DNA of 64,000 nt from Gerris lacustris (taxonomy: Eukaryota; Arthropoda; Insecta; Hemiptera; Gerridae): contig OX578281.1 in NCBI GenBank assembly GCA_951217055.1, positions 29,823,101 through 29,887,100 on the forward strand, in the 5' to 3' direction. The position numbers and the translations under genes are program-made. How positions within the stretch are numbered: position 1 is the first letter of the stretch; the number at the start of each line of letters is the position of its first letter. Shown piece by piece: positions 54,172-64,000 of this stretch. Below the pieces are notes generated by a model. It worked only from the letters and a program-made list of their open reading frames with translations. It was not told the DNA's origin and ran no database searches.

Positions 54172-57100
54172 ATGAAGTAAGAAAATTTTATATTTTAATT
54201 TTTTTTTAGAATTAAATTCAAATTGTTACAAATAAAATTTAATAAAATATGTAAACATTATAGATACAGATATATTATTATGTGGAGTTAATCTTCAGTT
54301 AATATCTATATTAGGTGAACTCATTATTATCAATATTGTGTTTTGGGTCTTTTGGTGGTGACTATTTTGGTTAAAAATTAGGCGGCTTTCACACCGAAGT
54401 AGCAAGTCGCAGCGTGCATGCAAGTGCGACGTGCATCCTCGGTGTGTAAGCTCTCGTTCAGTTATACAGTCCGGTGTTTAAGTGGCATGCATCTTGCCAC
54501 CAGGACGCATGCATCCTGCGACTTGCTACTTCGGTGAGAGAGAGAAAGACGTGTGAACATTATGACGAAGTCTGCATTTGGTTTGAGGCGGCTAAAGTAG
54601 AAACATCGGCACTTCTTTAGATTGTTACTCCCATTATAAGTAAGTAGTAACAATCTAAAGAAGGTGTACAGAATGTTCTTTTTTAGACTGTTACTCCCCT
54701 ACAACAAATTTTTGATATTCCTTTGTCCCAAAGCACATTGGACTAAACATCTCTTTGTCTTAATAGTTATTTAGTCAAAGTCATGTATATTCTAAAAAAT
54801 CGGTCCGAGACAACTCAGACAAACTTTCTCATATATGAGTTCATAATTACTTGGCCCAGTGTTTCCATTTATTAGTTTTCAAATGTACATTTAAGTATTA
54901 TTGAACATTTCATCAAAATTTATCATAAAAATAACTTCTCCTGGGCGGGGAATCGAACCCGGGCCCTCTCCATCCGCGTTTTAAGCTAATATCTCAGGAA
55001 CTAGATTTTTCCCGGGAAAACGGCTTATATCGTTGGATTCGTATTTAAATGGACTACATTTTAGAATTTTTTAATCAAAATCGTCGGAACCGTTTTCGAG
55101 AAATAATTTTTTTACAGGTTTTTTCAGAGTTTTTGGGGGGTAGCGCCCCCAAAATTAGAGCTAAAATTCATTTCTCGATTTCGCCTCGGGGTATGATTTT
55201 TCTGAACATGTATGCCAAATTTCGTCAAAATCGGCCCAGTAGTTTAGGCTCCAGGCGTCTGCACAGACGACAGACGACAGACGACAGACGACAGACGACA
55301 GACAGACAGACATTTTTTAAAAACCACTTTTTTGGACTCAGGGGACCTCAAAACGTGTAAATCCATCAAAATCTCAAAATCGAATTTTCGCGCCATCACA
55401 ATACTTTCTCTTTATATGAGAAAGTAAAAAAAACAGAGGGGAGTAACAATCTAAAGAAGCACCGAAACATCATTATTACTATATTTTTAAAATATTAATT
55501 ATATGTAAACTTTCTAGGTGGTTAGGACTGGCTATCCTAGTAGTCTGCGTTGGAGTGAACAATGGAGAAAATAGAGATGAAGATGGTAAAATGCGTACAG
55601 GTGTTGCCTTAGGAATCAGGTTTTGGTAAATATTCAATATAATATTCTCCTTTTTTTGTGATATTAAGGTTTGTACGATTTTACTTCATTTGTATTATAT
55701 TTAAATGTAGATATACTTCCTTCTATATTTACTCTGTCTTATTTTCGTAAATCAGTATTCAAACTATGAGCCACCAAACAAATTTAATTAAAATGGGACT
55801 AATAGTTTTCAAGATATGAGATTTCGCAAACAAATTTGACGGAAAGACACTACACCAAAAATGTTCTCTGTTGTCTGAAACGAATTTCTAGAAGTTTTTA
55901 AATTTAGAGACATAAAAATATTTTGTTTTTCAGAATGAGCACAATGCTTCCTTTAATTTCGGTAAGCAAGGAATCAAAATTATATATTAAATTTAATTCA
56001 TTAACATGCACAACTAATGCAGCAATTTGTTATAGGTATAATCCAACCGACATTAAATCTGTGGACTATCCTTCATCCGCACCCCATGATCTAATCCAAA
56101 CATGGAGATTTGTCGCCTTCGGAGGAGATGAATACCCTAACAAGGCTTTAAAACTCATCTGCACTGACATCTACATTCCAGAGGTATTGCGATCCGTCAA
56201 GATAAAAATTATAAGAATGTTTATTTTATTATGATGGGTTGAATTCTATCGATAAAACCATTAATTTTAAGGGTATTACACAATTTTTAAATCGAGGAAA
56301 ATTTATGAATTTGTGGCGCTTGTATTATACTTAAATATTGGGCGAGCGAAATTAAACAATCTTAAACTAGCTCGAGGTCTAAAACGTGAGAGAATATCGA
56401 TCAGTGATGATCCATTTATGAACTACGATCCTTCTGCCCTATAAAGATCTGCTATTTGGATGTAAAGGAAACAAATAAGTATATACATAAAACAACCTTA
56501 CTTGATATTTTCGATAGGATGGAGTCCTTACATGGGAAGATGGATCACTGAAGAGAGAATGGCGTGGCGAAGTTCGCCCATTCTCCATTATTTCTGCAAC
56601 CAATGACATCACCCTCAAACTTACCACAGGAAAGGAGGAAGGAGCACGTGTTTCCTGCAACATTCAGGTACATTTAAATTATAAATTATTTTAATAAATA
56701 GTAAATAAAAAATTTGTATTCTAAGTTATATATTTATTTTATATTAAAACTTTTTCAGGCAATTTATTTAGATGGCAGAAAAAATGAAGTGACCACCACT
56801 ACTACAACTACAACACCCAAACCAGCTAAAAATAAGTTCAGGTAAGTTTTGCTAAATTCATCACAGATAACCATCGATATATTTCATGGATAAGGAATTT
56901 AAAGCACCGGTTTCAGTCCAATAATAACCTCTATATTTTGCATTCGTATTCTTTACCTTCTGCTAAAAATTCCTGAGTTTAATTGGCCTCTTAATGCCGT
57001 ACAATATTTAAAGCCTTAGAAAAATCACATGATGGCATTTAATCTAAAACGATAATATTTATCGGAAACAAAAAATAGCGTTGCCTTGGGCAACACTTTT

Positions 57101-60100
57101 AGAAAGTACATTAAAACGGAAATTTAGAAATCAAGCAGAATTAAATGACTATTAGAACCTAAACCCATGATAATACATCTGCTAAGGACCGCTTATTTCT
57201 CATTTTATTGTTTTCCAATCCTTAACTGCTAAAGCAAATTCCCTAAACTATCATTTACGGTAACGATTTAAATAATATTGTTAATTGTTATTGATTTTAT
57301 TTAGGTTTATTCCTTCCGAGGAAGTCGACTCAAGTGAGCATGGAGGTGAAGCTGGAGACAAACACACATCTTGCCAATGTGGCTGGGCCAATAAGGTTAT
57401 AAATGTTCCCTAACGTTGTTTTTTTAAGATGATAGCAAAACGTTTTCATGTTTGATGGAATAAACTTCTTATAACCTTTGTTAATAGTTCGGTTCTCGTA
57501 TTGTGAACGGTACTGAGACAAACAGGAACGAGTTCCCTTTCGCAGCAGCTTTGATTGAGCGTGACAGCAGGTGGCGATTCTGTGGATCTACTATCATCAC
57601 CGAATACCACGCTATCACTGCAGCTCATTGTACCGAAAGACCACTCAAGAACAAAATTCCTCTAGCTATCATCGTCGGTATTCACAATCTTAACGATGGT
57701 GAGCCAAACTAATACACGAAAAGTATTAATTTTTATTTTTAATACAATAATAAAATGTATTCTTTGAATAAATTTGAGTAAAGTAAGAAATGAATGAATG
57801 CCAATTTATCATAAAAATATCATTAAGAAATTATGTGTGAGTGTAATCAGTGAGTAAGGAGATTAAGTATAGTAACTGTATGACGAAGGAATATGTATGT
57901 TACTAATATGAAGAACTAACTTATATTTACAACCTAGAACGATCCTGACTATTTAAATCGTAGGTAGACTCTTAACACACGTCAAGTAATTTATGTAAGC
58001 ATTTTGGTACGATGTTTTTCTAAATATAGATTATTTCCTAGGCTTGAAAACGGCTTGTCGGGCCGAAACGTTGCTCATTAAATGAGAGTAGTTTTATTAA
58101 CCTATAGGATCCACACTAAATTCTAAATTATTACAAAGGGTACACATTGGAACTTAATGATATTAAGAAATTATGTTAATATATTGTAAAGTAAGTTGTT
58201 AATTGTAATTCCACACCCACACGAGTGTAAAACACTCGATAATAAAATTACAGACTAATTATTACAGCAAAGTACCATTTAATGTGGAGAGGAGTGTAGG
58301 GGACTTCAATGAAAAAATCTAACTTTATTCTTTATAAATAAATTAATTTGTCGATAGCTTTAAATAAAAAAATGGACCGAATGGCGTCGATGTCACCTCG
58401 CAACTCTTTTCGCTTCTTGGGTCAATCTAAGTTTTAGGGTAATCTTTAGTACTTTTGGTAGTGTGCACTGAGGATTATAATTATTACTTCTCAGGGTCAC
58501 CTCAACCGACGGTAAACTCGATCCAAATACACATAGTGTCTATAAAGCCGTGTGCTTAAAGTCTAAAACTATTTCTACATTTTGTTTTAATATGATATTG
58601 TTCTTATCCCAGAGATTAAACCACCAACCGAAATCATCGAAGTAGAGAGAGCTTTCCAGCACCAAGAATACGCAGGATCACCTACCTACAAGCACGACTT
58701 AACTCTTCTCATCCTGAAGACCAAGATCACCTTCGGACCTCAAGTTGGACCTGCCTGTCTTCCAACTCACCAAGTTAAACTTGACAGACAATACATCAAG
58801 ATTATCGGTAATTATTATTTGTTTTTTCTAGACACTTTTACTTACATTACAGCAAAATCAGCACACAGTTATTTAAGGAAGTATATATTTTATCACTAAT
58901 CTATCTTAAGGCCTCCTTCTCATGGTCACGACCAAAGGGCCAGCATGGTCGAGCTACCAGGTCAGCAATATAAATTAGATGGGCTCTTTCATTTGGTAAC
59001 GCGCCCCCAGTCTTGGTAGCGCGTCTAGCAGTGGCCGTTCTGGTTGCTCCCCCTTACTCACGTTAGTTAGTTAGTTTCTTGCCTTTAAACAACCAAGTTT
59101 CTTTTCTTTCTTCTTCAAGTCCGTCTGTTTAATGGCATTTCCAGATACCGTTGTGGCGACACCATGGTGGGCACATGTTATGGGGACCTATAAGACAAAT
59201 ATTTTGGACTATATCGTGTGTATTCAACTGTAGAGATGTTTAGTGGTTTTCATTAGAATTTCTAACTAAGGCGAAGGTATTTGTTGGAATAAAAGTCCAA
59301 GTGTTTTTTGAAGAACGATTTTTTATTTCATCAAAGCTTTCGCCTAGGGAACCTGAGCATCATCAGTGATAATCTACAAATACATAAAAAATAAAGAAAT
59401 ATACAAAATACTAGACTAAAAATTAGGAAACAACAAAAATAATTCGAACTGAAAATGCAAGAGATAGTGACATATGTTCTTACCAGCGGTAAAAATAAAT
59501 TAAATTGAATTAAAATTAAATGAAATTCTTGTGACGGTGGAATTTAATAATAATTTAAAATAGGAAAAAAAAAACTACACTTCTTACAATGTAAATTTTT
59601 ACAGCCTGTCGACTGTAGCCTACTTTATGATCTATTAGATTTTATAATTATTAAGGTTAAAATAATTAAATAATAAGTAATTATTCTTAATGTGATATAG
59701 TTAATTTCTACAGACATACTTGATTGTATTGTTGTAAAGGTGTTAAAATTTAATAAAATTCATTATTCAGGATGGGGTGGACTTTACTGGCAGGGACCTC
59801 AGTCTGAATACCTGAGGAAAGTTAACGTCAGGGTTGTACCCATGGACGAGTGTAACTATGAATACGGAGGTGTTGATGAAGTCAACCCAACTCAGATCTG
59901 CACATTCGCCAAGCACCGCGCATCTTGCCAGGTTCGTTCTTTCAATCTAGCTTAATAAGACGTGGACTTGCTAGATTCGAGAATTAATAGAAAAGGGGAA
60001 TAAAATTCCAAAATAGTCTTAATTTTATTTAATCCAAACAAAATAATTGGATCATCAATTTGGAAACCCAATTGTATTTCATCTCTTCCAATGTCCAAAA

Positions 60101-61412
60101 TCAAGAAAAATATTTTCCTTTCTCTATAAAAAAAAAAAAAAAAATTCTCAAAACCCAGTTTAACGATTTTAATTATTGAAAAAAATTTATTTAAGTGTAG
60201 TCTGTTTACCGATAAACCATAATAGTCGCATTTCCAGAAGAAATCTACTTTCGAAGATAATGTTGTATAATGATTGAAAATTGTTATTTCATTAATAGTA
60301 CTTATAGAAATTAAATGTCCCAGAAAAAGAAGCTATAAAAGAGGAATTACCAGAGTAAAAATAAAATCCGAGTGGATTATAATTAATTTTTTGTTGAATC
60401 CATTAATTAAGAGATGCAAAATTAAAGGTCCGATCACATTTGTATTAAATATTAACGAGATGAGATGGCATGTTGGCATGATGCCGTCAAATAAAACGCA
60501 GTAATAAAATTATGCTAACGTTTCGCTAAATTTATTATTATCATCAGATCAGGAAACAAAGTATAAAATAAAAATAATACAATAAGGTCAATAAGGAATG
60601 ATAAGCTTAATCAGAGTGATTGGGATCTTTGGCGATTGTTTCCTAAACTTTCACAGATCATTGCAATGTCATAATTACAAATGATAGAAGATTGAAAATA
60701 CTTTTAAGGATATTTCAGACTTATTTGGAACGAAATAATTAATTTTAAAACGTTACTTTTTCAGGGAGATTCCGGTGGTCCAGTTATCTGGCTAGATCCT
60801 GATACTAACAGGTACACACTTGTTGGAGCTGTGTCTTTCGGTTCAGCCTGTGGAAGGAGACCAACAGTGCACACTGCCATCGGCCATTATCTTGACTGGA
60901 TCGAACATTATGTCAGAGGTAAAAATTAAACACTGTGGTTATGAAGTTAAATACTGTATAATATTGAAGTTATTCTAGACTAGAATAACTTCAATTTCTT
61001 GATTAGAGTAATTCAAAATTCCGAAAGTACTATCTAGAAACCCTTAAAAAATTAACTCCTTTCTAGAAATAAAACTTTTGATTTCTAGAGTCAGTTTTTA
61101 GATTTTAGCCCGACTCCTCTGGTTTTTTTTTTTTTCTTATTTTTCCTGTCACTGGAGACAACTTATCTCCTCTCTGTGCTTCAGCCAAGAGGCCAAGAGC
61201 CCTTAAAGTTTTATTTTTAGAGGTTTTTTATTGATAGCAACTCCACTTGCATCATCGGACTTTGAAAATAATTGATTTTTATTTCATATATTACAATCTG
61301 GATTTCATTTTCTTTCATCTCAATAATTTAAAATATTTTATTTGTAATATTTTTTTGTTATTTTCTTTTTACAGTTTCCAAGGGGAGTAAAATATGCCAG
61401 AAGGTGGATTAA
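54172..61412 (+). CDS. CUB-domain S1 serine protease B (11 exons, 447 aa)
   Basis: Coding exons: 54172-54176, 55518-55625, 56036-56183, 56518-56667, 56759-56841, 57305-57395, 57488-57698, 58613-58807, 59771-59931, 60765-60918, 61375-61412. Architecture and phases equal gene A; exon lengths are the same except one extra codon in exon 3 and five in exon 5. Signal peptide MKWLGLAILVV; CUB-like region; eight-Thr linker before PKP (three in A); CxCGW; SR/IVNG activation; TAAHC, KHDLTLL, GDSGGP triad; Ala at 189. It differs from A near the S1 pocket (SFGSACGRR versus SFGTACGMR). CUB exons differ from A at many sites while exons 7 and 8 are almost identical. Intron 1 is large because it holds three element groups. 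Probably co-expressed with A, given the shared promoter; a secreted venom, salivary or digestive role is inferred. Confidence 0.88.
54390..54536. mobile_element. MITE in gene B intron 1
   Basis: CACCGAAGTAGCAAGTCGCA at the left and TGCGACTTGCTACTTCGGTG at the right, then GTGCATGC/GCATGCAT words: inverted arms of about 30 bp, 147 bp overall. Confidence 0.8.
54675..55459. mobile_element. MITE family Z, copy 3, split by a family Y insertion
   Basis: The left half runs from CTTTTTTAGACTGTTACTCC to TGTATATTCTAAAAA (54797); the right half resumes at AAACAGAGGGGAGTAACAAT and ends CTAAAGAAG. Copy 2 shows the uninterrupted junction (TATTCTAAAAAAACACAGGGG). This dates family Y after family Z at this site. 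Confidence 0.85.
54799..55428. mobile_element. Family Y repeat, copy 2 (630 bp), nested insertion
   Basis: It begins ATCGGTCCGAGACAACTCAG and ACTTTCTCATATATGAG and ends ACTTTCTCTTTATATGAGAAAG. Inside are TGGGCGGGGAATCGAACCCG (a tRNA B-box-like word on the minus strand), ATCGTCGGAACCGTTTTCGA, and a GACAGAC/GACGACA microsatellite at about 55264-55312. No complete coding region. Family Y may be a SINE-like or retroelement 3' derivative; class uncertain. Confidence 0.8.
55805..55975 (+). repeat. Family X repeat, copy 8, next to protease exon 3 of gene B
   Basis: ACACCAAAAATGTTCTCTGT, TGTCTGAAACGAATTTCTAG, TTTAGAGACATAAAAAT, CAGAATGAGCACAATGCTTCC. Same position relative to exon 3 as copy 6 in gene A. 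Confidence 0.8.
58041..58078 (+). repeat. GAAAC-type hairpin in gene B intron 7
   Basis: CTTGAAAACGGCTTGTCGGGCCGAAACGTTG: a GGC/GCC stem followed by GAAACGTT, the same layout as at 44443-44482. Confidence 0.55.
59330..59372 (-). repeat. CTGATGA...CGAAAG hairpin, hammerhead-like layout
   Basis: The minus strand reads CACTGATGATGCTCAGG-TTC-CCTAGGCGAAAGC: CTGATGA, a six-of-seven paired stem (GCTCAGG/CCTAGGC), then GAAA. In gene B intron 8. Full hammerhead fold not demonstrated. Confidence 0.45.
60505..60556 (-). repeat. Second CTGATGA...CGAAAC block
   Basis: The minus strand reads CCTGATCTGATGATAATAAT then AAATTTAGCGAAACGTTAGC. Same order of conserved words as 59330-59372. In gene B intron 9. 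Confidence 0.45.
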
Positions 61413-62569
61413 ACGAATATGAATATATTATAAAAAGTTTGTATGAAATAACCAAAATAAAAGGAAAACTAAAATATAAAAAAATCTTATTGTAAAATTG
61501 ATTTTAATAAGCGGTTTCTTCTTATAAATGAAGACAACTAGTTATTTAGAACTATTAAAGCAATGCCAGAAAGTAATATTTCCTAATAAATGGAGAAACG
61601 TATTGTAGAAGTTACTTGTAATACTATACAGCTGATAAAGATTATTACATTGATAATATTTATTCTTAGAAAGTTAATTATAAGATTGTGGTAAGATGCA
61701 AGATTTTAATGCAGATTTTAATGCAGTAAATATGGTGGCTGTGAGAACCCTAAGTAGTCTGTAGTGTGCTTTTCACATCTTCTTAAATTCTATAGCTATT
61801 ATAAAACACGTTCATTTCTTAAGATAATACCTTAACAAATTTAAAGAAATTTCAAACACCTTACAAGTCAATAATTATCAGGTAACAATTAGTAAAGGCA
61901 GTGATGTCTATGAGCACAAGAAACAATAAAGACAGATTAGCTTAAATAATAGCAATTGAAACATTACTAAATTAAATATGTACTATTATTTAATGGTTAC
62001 TAAGTTACAGGTTGTTTATGTCTATTTTATATACCATGTTAAAATATTTCAGTCTTGCTTTAAACGAGCTCACAAAATGCAACTTTCATTAGTGTTCTTA
62101 ATACTAGATACTGCAAAATAAAGATCTATGAATAGAGGACAGAAGTGGGCTTGTAATGTTGGCAACTCTGTACGTCAACTGTGTTCGCTCTAGAATCCAA
62201 ACAAACTTCTTATTTACGTTTCGCTTACAGGGTTCTTATTCAATTTAGTTCTATTTTTAATATTTGTCTTTAATTTTTTAAATATTTTTTAAAGAAATTG
62301 AATACTTCTTTGTTTCATCTCAGTCAAATTCTTTCTATTTTAATGTATTATATTATTGAGTCCTCCGATTTATCTATAGATATTTATAGGTAACAAAAAT
62401 AAAAACAAAAGATACTAAAAAAATTAAAAATACACCATAAATAATTAAATAATCATAAGGACTTGACTAGAGCACATAGGTTTTCAACTTTGTTTGGATT
62501 CTGAAGAAGGTTGCTGTATTCGTTATGTTATCGGTTAAGGTTACTGTTCTTTTGTGGTCTATTATAATA
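61413..62569. other. Gene B 3' flank and intergenic sequence
   Basis: The 3' flank resembles that of gene A and the orphan exon (TATGAAATAACCAAAATAAA). No canonical AATAAA is as clear as in gene A. No other gene seen. Confidence 0.45.
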
Positions 62570-62795
62570 ATATAAAAATATGACTAAATAAAGATCTATA
62601 TAAAAATAATAAACACACATATCTTACTAAAGGTATATAAATATTAAAAACAGGCTCAAATAACTAAATTAAGATCTATAAATAAGAATAACAAACAAAT
62701 AAGTAAATAAAGATCTAATAATAAAAAAACCCACATAACTAAAAAGAGAATTATAATTAATAACTAAATAAAGATCAATAAAAAAATGAATACAT
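62570..62795. repeat. Degenerate tandem repeat of AACTAAATAAAGATCTATAA
   Basis: The word TAAATAAAGATCTAT recurs four to five times at intervals of about 45-65 bp, with A-rich spacers. A solo copy lies near 62117. Confidence 0.65.
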
Positions 62796-63474
62796 ATCAG
62801 TTGAGGTAATTGTTCTTTTTTACTCTCGATTAATGTAAAGCTTTAGTCAAAACCTATTAAACTATTTTTTAGTAAGGTAGGACATAATTACTTCCTGGGT
62901 ATTTAGACCTACCTCAAGGCAGAGATTATTGTTCTCTTTACGAATCCATAAATAATAGCTTTGACCTTTTTATGACATGTGCCACACGACACACAAAAAA
63001 ATATGTTTGTTAGTGCATCTGCTCCACAAAAAAACGAGAGATCCTTACTGGACAAAAATTAAAAGAAGATATGCAAATTCATTCTACTTCACAAAAAACA
63101 ATAGACTCAAAAACTCTAGTCATTGTTTAAATAATAATAAAAAAAATAGAAAAAAAGTTGTATAGAGCAGATGCTAGATTTCGAACACGCTGGTTCGAGA
63201 TGAAACAAAAGAGGTGAATGTTTATTATTAGTAGGCACGTATTTATTCGATCCCTTACACGGCAGAACCCTAGGCTGTCACCTGGTGCAGGGCGGAGGAC
63301 CGACACACCCCTTGATTTAGATACACGAAGGGTTGATCATTCTAGATCCGGAAGGGAAATGCAGGACTAAAGGGTACAGAGTACAGGGACATGTAGATTA
63401 GTATGCACTAGGCATTTTAACTCCGTGGACCTCCGCGAAGTTAGTTTAAAGTGTATTCGTCAAAAAATAAAAAA
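62796..63474. other. Intergenic sequence, no gene seen
   Basis: A GC-richer patch at about 63240-63330 (CGGCAGAACCCTAGGCTGTC) may be an unrecognised repeat. Confidence 0.4.
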
Positions 63475-63745
63475 TAATCGGTCCAACAAAATCAAACGAA
63501 ACTTTCTCATATAGATTGTGATAATGAATTTAAATTCCAAATAATCTAATTTAATCAATTTATAATTAAACATATTTAAAAGTTGTTCAAAAGGTGATTG
63601 TTTACATCGCGTTTTCGATTTTCTGCAAAAACAGTGTCTTATATTTCCACAACTTTCTTGGAATCACGAGACCTTTAAACATGAAAATCCATCAAAATCT
63701 CAACATCGGATTTTTGAGCCATCACAATACTTTCTCCATATATTG
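63475..63745. repeat. Family Y repeat, copy 3 (diverged)
   Basis: TCGGTCCAACAAAATCAAAC, AACTTTCTCATATAGATTGTG, ATGAAAATCCATCAAAATCTC and GCCATCACAATACTTTCTCC in order. Confidence 0.7.
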
Positions 63746-63859
63746 AGGATGCCTCGCTATCCTCAATTTATATAAGTATCCTCGTTTCCTCTTGGGAAAC
63801 TTTGTAGAGGAGTACAACACTCAATTACTGTGATTTAGACTCAAAGCAACAACAGTTTC

Positions 63860-63862
<3 letters not shown>

Positions 63863-63948
<86 letters not shown>
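63863..63948. repeat. (AT)n microsatellite
   Basis: About 43 AT units. Confidence 0.97.
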
Positions 63949-63952
<4 letters not shown>

Positions 63953-64000
63953 TACTTTAACATAATAACTAAACGTTATATCCACCTGGAGATGCTTTAT

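Overview
The window looks like insect nuclear DNA, probably hemipteran. It is strongly AT-rich, genes are split by GT-AG introns, mobile elements are dense, there is a 200-base run of N, and the encoded proteins are animal orthologues (TMEM138, KDM8/JMJD5, PEX6) plus CUB-domain serine proteases of the kind known from arthropod venom and saliva. The order is an inference from the protease family and from TATCGATA promoter motifs; no marker in the window fixes the species. No bacterial genes, CRISPR array, rRNA or intact tRNA gene was seen.

Layout. 1-2.9 kb: a C2H2 zinc-finger protein with a long Lys/Glu/Asn/Thr repeat tail. 3-17 kb: no intact gene was found; the stretch is full of inverted-repeat elements, a minisatellite that changes orientation, long poly-G tracts, and a 3.4 kb segment framed by inverted 200 bp repeats that holds decayed coding pieces. 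17.1-20.7 kb: TMEM138 (four exons, 162 aa), with two small hAT-type elements in its introns. 20.7-22.4 kb: an LTR fragment split by a mariner-type element. 22.4-37.5 kb, minus strand: KDM8 (eight exons, 408 aa). Its fifth intron (8.9 kb) contains a complete intronless PEX6 gene on the same strand, retrotransposon pieces, a hAT-type element and two very large palindromes. 37.6-43.2 kb: a DRE-like promoter, an LTR retrotransposon end, a Tc1/mariner-type remnant, an orphan last exon of a protease gene, and a copia-type gag remnant split by another element. 43.4-61.4 kb: two tandem CUB-S1 protease genes, each with 11 coding exons, identical intron phases and closely matching promoters. 61.5-64 kb: repeats only.

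How the genes relate. TMEM138 (ciliary), KDM8 (2-oxoglutarate oxygenase) and PEX6 (peroxisomal AAA ATPase) are unrelated housekeeping functions that lie next to or inside each other. The proteases form a local tandem family: two apparently intact genes and the last exon of a third. Their protease exons are nearly identical while their CUB exons differ much more, which suggests gene conversion, selection on the CUB, or both. Their specificity pocket lacks the trypsin aspartate.

All exon structures were assembled by eye from splice sites, phase continuity and remembered family sequence. No alignment or search was run.
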